From: an uncultured Acetatifactor sp.
Lineage (GTDB): Bacteria > Bacillota > Clostridia > Lachnospirales > Lachnospiraceae
NCBI GenBank assembly: GCA_910584865.1
Contig: CAJUCE010000024.1
Coordinates: forward strand, 1 to 50,055
Length of the DNA stretch: 50,055 bases
Reading direction: 5' to 3'
Part shown: positions 15,705 through 24,317 of the stretch, in pieces
Numbering within the stretch: the first letter of the stretch is position 1
How the letters are laid out: each line of letters begins with the position of its first letter
The notes under the pieces: model-generated
Database searches by the model: none
Seen by the model: only the letters and a program-made list of their open reading frames with translations
Told to the model about the DNA's origin: nothing
Made by a program: the position numbers and the translations under genes

Positions 15705-16651
15705 CTGTGAAACTCCTCAGTCGGTACAGGCAGTGATGCCAATATGTCTTCCATGCGTTTAACGGTACCCTCCACGCCGCCGGAACCGTACCCCAATACG
15801 ATACGGTGGGCGAGAACAGGCACCGCCAGAGCCTTGATATCGTCCGGAGTGACAAAATCCCGTCCCTCCAGCCAGGCGTAGGCCTTCGCGCAGCGCAGCA
15901 GAGCCAGGTTTCCTCTGGGGCTGACGCCCAAAAGGATCTCATCGCCGTTTCTGGTGGCTTCCACAATATCTACCATGTATTCCCTTACGCAGGGATGGAC
16001 GAAAACTTTGGCGGCTTCAGCCCTGGCCCGGGCAAGTTCGTCCAGGGTCAGGACGCTTTCCAGCTCCGCCAGAGGCTCCCTGTCCATATATTTGTCCAGA
16101 ATGGCAAGCTCCTGTGCCCTGTCGGGCAGTCCCATGGAAAGCCGCATCATGAAACGGTCCATCTGGGCTTCCGGCAGAGGAAAGGTTCCCGTGGTTTCCA
16201 CCGGATTCTGGGTAGCTATGACGAAGAAGGGCACGCCCGGCACATAGCTTTCGCCGTCGATGGTAACCTGACGCTCTTCCATGCACTCCAGCAGGCCGGC
16301 CTGGGTCCTGGGAGTGGCCCGGTTGATCTCGTCCGCCAGGAGGATGTTGGTAAAGACAGGACCTTTGCGCAGCACGAATTCGTTTTTCTGCCTGTCGTAT
16401 ATGTTCAGTCCGGTGATATCGCTGGGAAGAAGGTCCGGGGTAAACTGAATCCTGGCGAACTGGGCGCTGATACTTTTGGCCAGAGTCTTGGCCAGTTTCG
16501 TCTTGCCAGTACCCGGTACGTCCTCCAGTAAGACATGACCGTCCGCAAGCAGGGCTGTCACAAGGAACCGGACGGTTTGATCCTTTCCTACGATTACCTT
16601 TGCGATGTTGGAGAGGAGTTTCTCTCCGAACGCTTTTCCGTTGTTTTCCAT
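15701..16651 (-). CDS. MoxR family AAA+ ATPase
   Basis: A 316-residue AAA+ ATPase of the MoxR/RavA branch, thought to act as a chaperone for assembly of protein complexes. Walker A is EDVPGTGKTK (about 43-52), Walker B LLADEINRA (about 106-114), sensor 1 ATQNPVE and the Arg finger region PEAQMDRFMMR are all present. The C-terminal lid (SPRGNLALLRCAKAYA) is intact. The ribosome site (AGAAAGGG) lies about 10 bases before the ATG, just downstream of a copy of the dispersed TTCCATGGAA repeat. First gene of the MoxR-DUF58-membrane protein operon. Confidence 0.92.
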   Translation of the reverse strand: MENNGKAFGEKLLSNIAKVIVGKDQTVRFLVTALLADGHVLLEDVPGTGKTKLAKTLAKSISAQFARIQFTPDLLPSDITGLNIYDRQKNEFVLRKGPVFTNILLADEINRATPRTQAGLLECMEERQVTIDGESYVPGVPFFVIATQNPVETTGTFPLPEAQMDRFMMRLSMGLPDRAQELAILDKYMDREPLAELESVLTLDELARARAEAAKVFVHPCVREYMVDIVEATRNGDEILLGVSPRGNLALLRCAKAYAWLEGRDFVTPDDIKALAVPVLAHRIVLGYGSGGVEGTVKRMEDILASLPVPTEEFHR

Positions 16652-16670
16652 TTTGTGTTTCCCTTTCTTT

Positions 16671-16697
16671 TTCCTGGAATTTTTCTTCCATGGAATG
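16671..16697. repeat. dispersed TTCCATGGAA repeat upstream of the MoxR gene
   Basis: On the minus strand it reads ATTCCATGGAAGAAAAATTC then CAGGAAAAAG: one full core plus a diverged second unit. It lies 20-46 bases before the MoxR start. Confidence 0.5.
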
Positions 16698-16732
16698 ATT
16701 TATACATTTTTAGATTCTGTTTGAAGGCATTT

Positions 16733-16996
16733 TCATTCCATGTCTTCGCTATCTTCCGAAAATACCTTGCCCAGATCGATAAAACAGCCCTCCAGAATAC
16801 TGACTCTTGCTATGTCCCCCCGCTGGTAGACTTCCTGTGTCCGAAGGCTGCCGCCATCATCCGGAAGAAATACCAATATGAATTTATTTTCCGGGTCGAC
16901 AATCCAGTATTCGCGAACCTTTGCCTTCTGGTACAAGTTCAGCTTGACAAGCCGGTCATGCCGCAGTGTCGAGGGGGACAGGATTTCAAGTTTCAG
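16733..16996 (-). pseudogene. Uma2/DUF820 nuclease-fold remnant
   Basis: The frame from 16996 reads LKLEILSPSTLRHDRLVKLN then YQKAKVREYWIVDPENK. This is the conserved C-terminal half of Uma2-type restriction-endonuclease-fold proteins (E-I-L-S-P-S-T and EYWIVDP motifs). An in-frame TGA stops it just upstream at 16997-16999, and the N-terminal half, about 80-100 residues, is missing. No start with a ribosome site is seen before the core motif. I call it a decayed gene. Confidence 0.7.
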
Positions 16997-17166
16997 TCAG
17001 CCTTGAATAAGTGCTCATTTCCCTGAAATGATTTCCTTCCATATTATCAATATAGCAAATTTTCATTTCGGACGCAACCAGATTTTACAATCATAATGAG
17101 GCGAAATATGCCATATTTATAAATAAGCTCTCAAAGAGGGAAACGAAGCCCTTAAAGGTAAATAAA

Positions 17167-17535
17167 ATGGATAATGTATCGACAGAACAGAAGCTGCGGC
17201 TGGTACAGCAGGTACGGTCCAGGTATCACGAGAACCAGTATGACCTGTCTAACCGGGAACGGATCTTATATGGGAAGAGAAATATGGAGCAGGAGGCATT
17301 CGGGCAGACATATTCCTATGGGACGCCTTATGGAGAGGGGGATGGGGCAGATGCGGAACCTCTGTCCTTTTTCAAGCTGCGTATGTGGATTGCGCTTTTC
17401 CTGTTGACAGCTGTGATCGTCATGGACAGGAACGGGACGGAGGTAGCCGGGATCAGCTCGGAGAAAATATTCCAGATGATCTCGGCTGACTATGAGGAAG
17501 TGATTGAGACCTGGGTGGAAACGATTTCACAGTAA
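17167..17535 (+). CDS. small single-pass membrane protein, unknown function
   Basis: A 122-residue protein with a charged N-terminal half (EQKLRLVQQVRSRYHENQYD, SNRERILYGK), one hydrophobic segment (MWIALFLLTAVIVM, about 77-91) and an acidic outer tail of about 30 residues (ISADYEEVIETWVET). AAAGG lies 8 bases before the ATG. I do not recognise a named family. It stands alone on the plus strand between minus-strand operons, and its stop codon lies within one arm of a 9-bp inverted repeat. Confidence 0.7.
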   Translation: MDNVSTEQKLRLVQQVRSRYHENQYDLSNRERILYGKRNMEQEAFGQTYSYGTPYGEGDGADAEPLSFFKLRMWIALFLLTAVIVMDRNGTEVAGISSEKIFQMISADYEEVIETWVETISQ

Positions 17536-17605
17536 ACCCCCATACATAAAGCCTATAGGGCAGGCTTGGCCGCTCCACCATGCATGAAAGTCCGGAGGTT
17601 TACTG
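17530..17605. repeat. inverted repeat bracketing a 76-bp segment
   Basis: CAGTAAACC (17530-17538) and GGTTTACTG (17597-17605) are perfect inverted copies. The left arm contains the stop codon of the small membrane protein gene. The right arm abuts the hairpin-rich element that follows. Confidence 0.55.
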
Positions 17606-17729
17606 TGGATGCACACAAACCCGCAAGAGAGCGGGTTTGGCGCACAGCTGTCTTGCATAATGAGCAAGGGAGCTCATTTTGACTGCGCGTTTTCCGCAGG
17701 CAAGATTCATTACTTTCACAGTACCCCCG
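17603..17729 (-). repeat. dispersed repeat element, copy B, with hairpin
   Basis: Read on the minus strand it begins GGGGGTACTGTGAAAGTAAT, which contains the 28-bp match to copy A (17696-17723 here). It then holds a 36-codon mini frame (MNLACGKRAVKMSS and on) and a perfect 8-bp hairpin, AAACCCGC / GCGGGTTT (17617-17638). The mini frame has no good ribosome site. The minus-strand sequence at 13269-13260 also begins GGGGGTACT before a hairpin-rich stretch. Confidence 0.65.
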
Positions 17730-17733
17730 CCAA

Positions 17734-17758
17734 AGCCGGAATGATTTCTGTTCCGGCT
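17734..17758 (-). terminator. hairpin after the HelD-like gene
   Basis: A perfect 8-bp stem AGCCGGAA / TTCCGGCT with a 9-base loop, extended by partial pairs on both sides, lies 22 bases after the stop. It lacks a U-run, so it may be a processing or pause hairpin and not a full terminator. Confidence 0.45.
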
Positions 17759-17779
17759 CTGGGATATCATCAGATAAAC

Positions 17780-20700
17780 TTACAGCTTCCCGCAAAGATA
17801 GGCGTAGGCATTCAGCAGCGTATCCTTTTTTCTGCCTGCGATAAAGTAGAAGTCCAGCTGACTTTCGCTGTCTCCGTGCAGGTAAGAGCCATAGGCCGGG
17901 ATGTCACAACAAAATACCGGGGAGGATGCGGCCATTACGATACCGTAGCCCCGGTCGGAGATCAGCAGCGGCATTCCGCCGTCACTCCGTGAAATATACC
18001 GGGCGGTTCCTTTCAGAGGGATTCCCGCGCCTTCCGGGGAAATCGCATAGAGATGTTCCTCTTTGGCAAAATCCAGGAATAGCCAGGTCTGCATGCAGTT
18101 TTTCGAGGTTGTCTCCAGCTGCCGGCACTCCCGTTTTCTCTCCTGAAGAAGAGGCTTTTTCCGGCCGGAGTCCTCGTCCAGAAAAAGATACTGTATCGCC
18201 CCTGTGGATTTGTCTGTCTGAAGGGCCAGTTCGTCAGTAGTCAGTTCCAGGATATTTCCGGAGTCCCTGTACATCCAGAATTTTTCCGTCCGATTCACCG
18301 CTATGCCGGAATGCACTTCTGGGTCTGGCTGCCCATTTTGGGCAAAGGTAACCCGTATGATGGCGCTTCCCACAGGACTGAGCCGCAGAGTGCCGTAGCG
18401 GCTTTGGAGATACAGGCCGTCAGGATGTTTTGTCACCCACCGGACGGAAAGATCGATTTTGGAATGTCCCATAGGACGTAGTTTCTGCGTGGGCGGAATG
18501 TCGCCGAAGGCCGGATAGCCTGTCCCGGGCCTGGGAGGGGACGCAGATTTTCCAGAAGCTGCTTCTGCCCGGTAAGACATCCCGCTGCATGAATCGGTCC
18601 CTGCCCGAGAAACGCCGCTGTCTGTGGCGGTCCCTGTCCGTGAAACAGGTCTGGCACTGTATAAACTTGTCAAAGCCGACGGGGGCTGCGGACTGCTGCC
18701 GTTTTTTTCAGATGATGCCAGGGCTGCCCGAGGTCTCTGAATTCCGGCTGTCGGCCGTCCGGCGGCGTTTCTGGGCACCTGGGCGGATATCTGTGATGAT
18801 CGGAAATCTGCATCCGGTTTCTTTTCGCTTCCGGAATGGAAAGGCATTGGAGCATTGCTGTGCAGGGGAGCAGAATCAGAAGTCCGGAGTTGACTAATCT
18901 GGTCACTTTTTTCGGTAGTCTTCCTCAAACAAGGGGCATCTGGTTGACTGATATAGTCTTGTAGAGACTTCATCCTTCCTTCTGACCGACCGAATCGGTC
19001 TTGCGTGCTGCAGGTTTCTTTTTCTTTACCCAAGTATCCTTTGCCGATGTTTTCATCTTCTGACTCGGATGGCTCCACCCTTCGTCCGGGTACCTTTTCA
19101 GTCCCCGGGAAAGTGTTGGAGGAACCGGTAACCTGGACTTTCTTCCCATGGGCGGCGTCTGGCTCCTGCCCGTTCCCCTCTTCCAGGATCCTGTGCCCTT
19201 CCGGAACGGGATCGGCAATCAGTCCGGTAAGTTCCCCTGTGTGGAGAATGCAGAGCTCATGGAGGGCTCTTGTAGCGGCTACATAGAGCAGCTTGGCATG
19301 GCCGTCATCCACCGGATAGTCATCCCTTGTGGGATCCAGGATCAGTACGGTATCGAATTCCAGGCCCTTGGTATACTCCACGGGAAGTACCATGACGCCG
19401 TTTCCGAAGACGGCCTTCTCCAGGTCATTTTCCATCACCTTTATATATTGTCCCAGTTTTTGCGCCGCCGCGCCCGCACTGTAAGTACTGCGGCAGACCA
19501 CCGCAATGGTGTCAAAGCCTTTTTTCTGCCATTGTCTGCAGATCTCCCCGGCCTTTTGGAAGAGCTCCTCCTCGCTGCACTGCTCCATCTTCACCGGATC
19601 GCCGTGACGGATAATGGGTTCCACAGGATAACTGGAAAACCTGCCGTGATGGAGAATCTGTGTGGCAAAATCAGATATCTCCACCGTATTCCGGTAACTT
19701 TTCTTCAGGATACCAAAACTGTCCATCTCGTCCGAAAGCAGAAGCCTGCGCAGTTCCTCCCAGTCGTTTAAACCGAATCCGAAGTGAATGTTCTGGGACA
19801 CATCCCCCATGATGGTATAGGTACAGGCTTCGATGCAGAAATGCAGGACATTGTAGGCCATCATTCCGAAATCCTGGGCTTCATCGATGACAATGTGATG
19901 AGCCTCGCTGATCACTTCGGTTTCTTTGATCCTTTTGTAGAGATAAGCCAGGGCAGCCAGATCATAGACATCAAATTCATGGCCGGGAATGTCCACTGCC
20001 TTCCCTCTGTCAGCCTGTCTGATCAGGAAATCCCGGTAGAGCTCATAGATGGAACCTTTCCAGATCTTACTCCCGTATCTGCCGCGGTAGGCTTTCAGAA
20101 TGGCTTTCCGTTCTGCCTCCGTGTATTTGACTCCCTTACCCAGAAATTCTTCCTTGATTTTGATGATCAGGCGGTCGTTGAGCATGTTGATTTTGCTCTG
20201 CATGGAGACTTTGGGATTCTGACGGATGTAGCGTTCCACTGCCGTCCCATCCACCAGGCGGATCAGGTCGTAGGGGTTCACCGGTTTTCCGATTGTGGTA
20301 TCGTAGACGCCGTTTTTTCCGTCCTGCAGACCCTCTACGTACTGTTTCGGATTCAGGTAGATGGATTCCCGCAGAATCGTGTTCCATTCCAGCAAATCAC
20401 AATACTCCTTCAAATCTTCAAACCATTGGGAAGTACCCTTGAGGCTGTCCTTATTGCTGCCCTGGGCGCCCGGACGGATACTGTATTTTTTTTCGTCCCA
20501 ATCCTCATACAGGAGTCTCACGAAGAGCTGTTCCATGGTCATCTGGCGGATGCCGTATACGTCCAGGTCAGGCAGCACCCCTGTGATGTAATTCAGCAGA
20601 ATCCGGTTGCTGCCCACAATGTAAAAATCGTCGGGCTTGAACCGCTCCTGATAATTGTAGAGGATGAAAGAGATCCGGTGCATGGCCACGGTAGTTTTGC

Positions 20701-21520
20701 CGGAGCCGGCCACTCCCTGAACGATGATATTGTGGTAGGGAGACTTGCGGATAATGTCGTTTTGCTCCTTCTGGATTGTGGCGATGATCTCTCCCAGGAC
20801 GGCCTGTTTGTTTTTGGCCAGATATTTTGTCAGCAGTTCGTCGTTGGCCACCACTTCACTGTCATAGTAGTCCAGCAGTTTTTCATTCTCGATCTCATAG
20901 GTCCGCTTCAGCTTCAGGTCAATGGGAATCTCTTTGTCCCCGGGGGCAGTGTAGCTGCATTTACCCAGACCATTTTCATAATAAGCATTTGCCACCGGGG
21001 CACGCCAGTCGATTACAGCCTGATGAGTGGCGTCCCTGGAAATGCCTCCTTTACCGATATAGATGCTTTCCTTCTTTTCCAACAGCTCGTCGTAAAAGTC
21101 AATCCTGCCGAAATAGGGTTTATTTCGGGCCCGCTCATTCCGTTCCAGGGCCCGCTTCATCTGCTCATACAGGGTCATGCTGTTTTCCAGGAGGTTGATC
21201 AGCTCCGGGTTATCATCATGAAAGTGGTCCAGCATGTCATCGATCTCTTCCCGCATCCGGCTCACCTGGCTGCCGTAATTTTCAAGGTTTGTGCGGATCA
21301 CGTCCAGGGTCTGTTCCAGAAACGCCTCTTCCGCCTGACGGGATGTACCTGACAAGCCGTTCTTTTCCTCCTGCGGCTTCTCTTTGTGGGAGCCGGGGGC
21401 CGGCTGCTGTTGTTTTTTGTCCTGGGGGCGAACGCCTTTTTGTTGTTGCTTCCCATACGGGGAGTGAATGTCGCTGCGGGACTGCTTTCCATTCTGGAAA
21501 TGGTTTCCTTCCATGCTCAT
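17780..21520 (-). CDS. HelD-like UvrD-family helicase fused to a GH31 N-terminal-like domain
   Basis: A 1246-residue protein in three parts. Residues 1-775 are a HelD-type superfamily I ATPase: coiled N-terminus (about 65-135), Walker A GVAGSGKTT (about 270), DEAQDFG motif II, and a UvrD-like C-terminal motif VAATRALHEL. HelD proteins bind RNA polymerase and free stalled complexes. Residues about 775-1015 are low-complexity, rich in S, P, R and G. Residues 1017-1246 look like the beta-sandwich N-terminal domain of family 31 glycosidases: AIIRVTFAQ, TGAIQYLFLDE, GIPLKGTARY, ISDRGYGIVM and LDFYFIAGRKKDTLLNAY. The catalytic barrel is absent. AAAGGAG precedes the ATG. Frame is continuous across all three, so this is a fusion in sequence; whether it is one protein in the cell is untested. 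Confidence 0.85.
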   Translation of the reverse strand: MSMEGNHFQNGKQSRSDIHSPYGKQQQKGVRPQDKKQQQPAPGSHKEKPQEEKNGLSGTSRQAEEAFLEQTLDVIRTNLENYGSQVSRMREEIDDMLDHFHDDNPELINLLENSMTLYEQMKRALERNERARNKPYFGRIDFYDELLEKKESIYIGKGGISRDATHQAVIDWRAPVANAYYENGLGKCSYTAPGDKEIPIDLKLKRTYEIENEKLLDYYDSEVVANDELLTKYLAKNKQAVLGEIIATIQKEQNDIIRKSPYHNIIVQGVAGSGKTTVAMHRISFILYNYQERFKPDDFYIVGSNRILLNYITGVLPDLDVYGIRQMTMEQLFVRLLYEDWDEKKYSIRPGAQGSNKDSLKGTSQWFEDLKEYCDLLEWNTILRESIYLNPKQYVEGLQDGKNGVYDTTIGKPVNPYDLIRLVDGTAVERYIRQNPKVSMQSKINMLNDRLIIKIKEEFLGKGVKYTEAERKAILKAYRGRYGSKIWKGSIYELYRDFLIRQADRGKAVDIPGHEFDVYDLAALAYLYKRIKETEVISEAHHIVIDEAQDFGMMAYNVLHFCIEACTYTIMGDVSQNIHFGFGLNDWEELRRLLLSDEMDSFGILKKSYRNTVEISDFATQILHHGRFSSYPVEPIIRHGDPVKMEQCSEEELFQKAGEICRQWQKKGFDTIAVVCRSTYSAGAAAQKLGQYIKVMENDLEKAVFGNGVMVLPVEYTKGLEFDTVLILDPTRDDYPVDDGHAKLLYVAATRALHELCILHTGELTGLIADPVPEGHRILEEGNGQEPDAAHGKKVQVTGSSNTFPGTEKVPGRRVEPSESEDENIGKGYLGKEKETCSTQDRFGRSEGRMKSLQDYISQPDAPCLRKTTEKSDQISQLRTSDSAPLHSNAPMPFHSGSEKKPDADFRSSQISAQVPRNAAGRPTAGIQRPRAALASSEKNGSSPQPPSALTSLYSARPVSRTGTATDSGVSRAGTDSCSGMSYRAEAASGKSASPPRPGTGYPAFGDIPPTQKLRPMGHSKIDLSVRWVTKHPDGLYLQSRYGTLRLSPVGSAIIRVTFAQNGQPDPEVHSGIAVNRTEKFWMYRDSGNILELTTDELALQTDKSTGAIQYLFLDEDSGRKKPLLQERKRECRQLETTSKNCMQTWLFLDFAKEEHLYAISPEGAGIPLKGTARYISRSDGGMPLLISDRGYGIVMAASSPVFCCDIPAYGSYLHGDSESQLDFYFIAGRKKDTLLNAYAYLCGKL

Positions 21521-21628
21521 TGGGATCTCCTTTCTTGTGTCTGATAAATAAAATTATATACAAAAATAAAAAAAACACTAGACTTTTCTTTTATTTTTTG
21601 GTAAAGTGTTATATAGAGTTGTGCCTGG

Positions 21629-21657
21629 AAAAAGCTACCGTTTACCGGTAGCTTTTT
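21629..21657 (-). terminator. terminator of the his-pyrC operon
   Basis: A perfect 12-bp stem AAAAAGCTACCG / CGGTAGCTTTTT with a 5-base loop, symmetric enough to work in both directions. It lies 43 bases past the pyrC stop and ahead of the HelD-like gene, whose likely -10 box TATAAT is at 21553-21558. Confidence 0.85.
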
Positions 21658-21699
21658 GACGTTATTGCATTTTATTTTTGTGCGGCATTTTCGATTTTT

Positions 21700-22977
21700 T
21701 CATTGGGTATCCTCCGAATATACGATTTTGCCGGAGGAGATGGTCATTACTACTTTACCGTATAAATGCCAGCCCGTAAAAGGGCTGTTGGAAGACCTGG
21801 ATACATAATTGCCGGGAATGACCTCTGCCGCCGTATCGATCAATACCAGATCTGCAGGACCGTTCTCCGCCACATAACCGGCATCCAGATGATACAGGCC
21901 GGCCGGATTGGTACTCATCAGCCGCAAAAGCTGACACAGAGTGAGATAGCCTGCCTGCACCAGGAATGTAACAGCCAGGGGCAGAGCAGTCTCCAGCCCG
22001 ATAATTCCGCTGGGTGCTTTGATGATGGACCTTGCCTTCTCTTCTGCAGTATGCGGGGCATGGTCCGTGGCAATGAGATCAATGGTCCCGTCCGCCAGAC
22101 CCTGAATAATCGCCAGTCGGTCTGCCTCCTCCCGTAGAGGCGGGTTCATCTTTGCCAAAGCCCCATACCGGATCGCATCCTCCTCGGTCAGGGAAAAATG
22201 ATGGGGCGTAGCTTCCGCATGGATATTTCCCCCCTTCTTCCTGGCTTTGCGCACCAGTTCCACGGCTTCCCGCGTGCTGATGTGCTGAATATTAATATGT
22301 GCGCCCGTCTCCAACGCCAGCTGCAGATCCCGCTCCACCAGGCGGCTCTCGGCTTCTCGGGGTGAGCCGCCGATTCCATAATGTTCGCTTGCCCTTCCCC
22401 GATTGATTCCGTTCTCCGAAATCAGTCCGGGATCCTCCTCATGAAAACTGATGGGCATGTCCAGAGCGGCTGCGCGTTCCATCGCCTGGCGTACCAGTTT
22501 TTCATCCATCAGCGGTATTCCGTCATCCGTAAATCCCGCAGCGCCAGTTTCGACCAGTTCCTCCATCGGCGTAAGTTCTCTGCCCTGCATTCCAATTGTC
22601 ACATTTGCGCATGACAACACATGAATATCCGTATTTTTTCCTTTTTCAAGCACTGCTTTCAGGGTATCCCTATTGTCCAGAGGCGGTTTCGTATTCCCCA
22701 TCATCACCACAGTGGTAAATCCGCCCTTTGCCGCCGCCCTGGATCCGCTGCCAATGTCTTCTTTCTCGGGGAATCCCGGATCTCTGAAATGAACATGTAC
22801 ATCCACCAGGCCCGGGCCTACCAGCAGTCCCTCTGCATCCACAATTCGGCAGTTTTCTTTGGGCGGCACAATGTTTTTGGCGATTTTACGAATTCGCTCT
22901 CCTTCCACCAGAATGTCACATTTTCCTTCCCTGCCGGATTTGGGATCGATCAAATATCCGTTGCGTATCAGTAACAT
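21700..22977 (-). CDS. pyrC: dihydroorotase (class I)
   Basis: The enzyme closes carbamoyl-aspartate to dihydroorotate in pyrimidine synthesis. The 425-residue sequence has the metal HxH in DVHVHFRDPG, the substrate contact NTKPP, zinc histidines in INIQHIST and ATPHHF, and the catalytic aspartate in LIATDHAPH. I start at ATG 22977, 6 bases after GGAGG. It follows hisIE by 30 bases and ends at a strong terminator, so it is probably expressed with the histidine genes. Both pathways draw on PRPP, which may be why they are linked; that is inference. No other pyr gene is in the window. Confidence 0.93.
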   Translation of the reverse strand: MLLIRNGYLIDPKSGREGKCDILVEGERIRKIAKNIVPPKENCRIVDAEGLLVGPGLVDVHVHFRDPGFPEKEDIGSGSRAAAKGGFTTVVMMGNTKPPLDNRDTLKAVLEKGKNTDIHVLSCANVTIGMQGRELTPMEELVETGAAGFTDDGIPLMDEKLVRQAMERAAALDMPISFHEEDPGLISENGINRGRASEHYGIGGSPREAESRLVERDLQLALETGAHINIQHISTREAVELVRKARKKGGNIHAEATPHHFSLTEEDAIRYGALAKMNPPLREEADRLAIIQGLADGTIDLIATDHAPHTAEEKARSIIKAPSGIIGLETALPLAVTFLVQAGYLTLCQLLRLMSTNPAGLYHLDAGYVAENGPADLVLIDTAAEVIPGNYVSRSSNSPFTGWHLYGKVVMTISSGKIVYSEDTQ

Positions 22978-23007
22978 ATTATCCTCCATAACTCTATCCG
23001 GGACACA

Positions 23008-24294
23008 TCAGCGTTTTGCCAATTCCTCTGCGATCTCTTCCCAGCTGACTCCCTTCTGCACCATAAGCACCATCATATGGTACAGAAAGTCGCTGATCTC
23101 ATATTTCACCTCGTTGGCATTGGGATTCTTTGCCGCGATTACGATTTCCGTGGCCTCTTCTCCCAGTTTCTTCAAAATTTTGTCGATTCCCTTGTCAAAC
23201 AGATAGTTGGTATAAGAACCTTCCTTGGGATGAATTTTCCTGTCCTTTATCACATCCAGTATCTCTTCCAAAACCTGAAGAGGATTTGTGACTTCTTCAT
23301 AATCTTTTTTCGTAATCTCATTGAAGAAGCAGCTCCTGGCGCCGGTATGACAGGCCGCTCCTACCTGGGAAACCTTGGCCAGAATCGTATCCATATCACA
23401 GTCTGCAGTCAGACTTTTCACATACTGAAAATGACCGCTGGTCTCTCCCTTCAGCCACAGCTGTCTCCGGCTTCTGCTGAAATAAGTCATCCTGCCGGTT
23501 TGAATGGTCTGTTCATAAGCCTCTTCATTCATATAGGCCATCATCAGAACCTCCATCGTCCTGTAATCCTGTACAACTACAGGTACCATACCGTCCCTGT
23601 TTTTCTTGAAATCTTTCCACTGAAAAGCAGCCTCAAAGGTTTCTACCTGGATTCCGTTTTCCCTGCACAGATTCTTCAGCGTCAGGATCTCCCGATAATT
23701 GTCGTTAATCGTATTGCCCGTCACGCCGCATACATTGTTATATGCGAAAATCTCGATGAGTTTATTCAAAGCCACCTGATTTACCTCTACGAAAAACGGC
23801 AGGGAAGTAATATTTTCGGTCTCCCTGATCTGATGGGGATTTAACAGCAGCAGGGCTGAAAAGGATTGCTCCAGCAATGCCTGATGCGCCGCTATCACAT
23901 TGGCGTTTTCATAGGAAGCCAGAAGCTTATTCTTGCCGAATTTCAGAGCCACCTCTTCCGTGATAGCAATATTGCTCTCTTTTGTATAGTCCAAAACCGC
24001 CTTTCGGCAGCCGGCATAGAGCAGTTTCTTTACATCCTCCATCCGGTTGATATTGCCTGCTCCGTATACATCCATTTCTGCCGCGGCACAGATTTCCTTT
24101 ATGATATCCAAAGCCTCCTCATGTTCCTGATCGCCCTTTGACATATCAAAGACAATCAAAGCGTCCGCATTGTTTGCGTTATACATATTGACCAGCCTCA
24201 GCGGGTCTGTCTCCACGATGGTGCAGTCCGTCAGGCGTCTTACCGCATGTCCGCGGTACAGATAAATACATGGAACGAATTTTTTTACTATCAT
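23008..24294 (-). CDS. hisIE: HisIE with an N-terminal degenerate HisA/HisF-like domain
   Basis: Three regions in 428 residues. Residues 1-230 resemble the HisA/HisF barrel. Where HisF has IPCLDV and HisA IPAIDL, this protein has VPCIYLY, so the first catalytic aspartate is a tyrosine (residue 11). The second catalytic aspartate is not evident either (region LLASYENANV). Residues about 235-325 are HisI (phosphoribosyl-AMP cyclohydrolase) with DCDMDTIL and the zinc site CHTGARSCFF. Residues about 335-428 are HisE (phosphoribosyl-ATP pyrophosphatase) with EEATEIVIAAKN. HisI and HisE look active, so it should carry out steps 2 and 3 of histidine synthesis. The barrel is probably a non-catalytic or regulatory relic. 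GAGG lies 7 bases before the ATG; hisB is 23 bases upstream. Confidence 0.88.
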   Translation of the reverse strand: MIVKKFVPCIYLYRGHAVRRLTDCTIVETDPLRLVNMYNANNADALIVFDMSKGDQEHEEALDIIKEICAAAEMDVYGAGNINRMEDVKKLLYAGCRKAVLDYTKESNIAITEEVALKFGKNKLLASYENANVIAAHQALLEQSFSALLLLNPHQIRETENITSLPFFVEVNQVALNKLIEIFAYNNVCGVTGNTINDNYREILTLKNLCRENGIQVETFEAAFQWKDFKKNRDGMVPVVVQDYRTMEVLMMAYMNEEAYEQTIQTGRMTYFSRSRRQLWLKGETSGHFQYVKSLTADCDMDTILAKVSQVGAACHTGARSCFFNEITKKDYEEVTNPLQVLEEILDVIKDRKIHPKEGSYTNYLFDKGIDKILKKLGEEATEIVIAAKNPNANEVKYEISDFLYHMMVLMVQKGVSWEEIAEELAKR

Positions 24295-24317
24295 AAAGAT
24301 ACCTCATTTGTTTCTTT

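Noticed and set aside
17603..17713. 36-codon mini gene in repeat copy B
   Set aside because: It begins inside the shared 28-bp repeat, but the other copy continues in a different sequence, and no ribosome site is seen.
19784..21352. Open plus-strand frame of 522 codons
   Set aside because: It mirrors the HelD-like gene; the minus strand carries Walker A and other helicase motifs.
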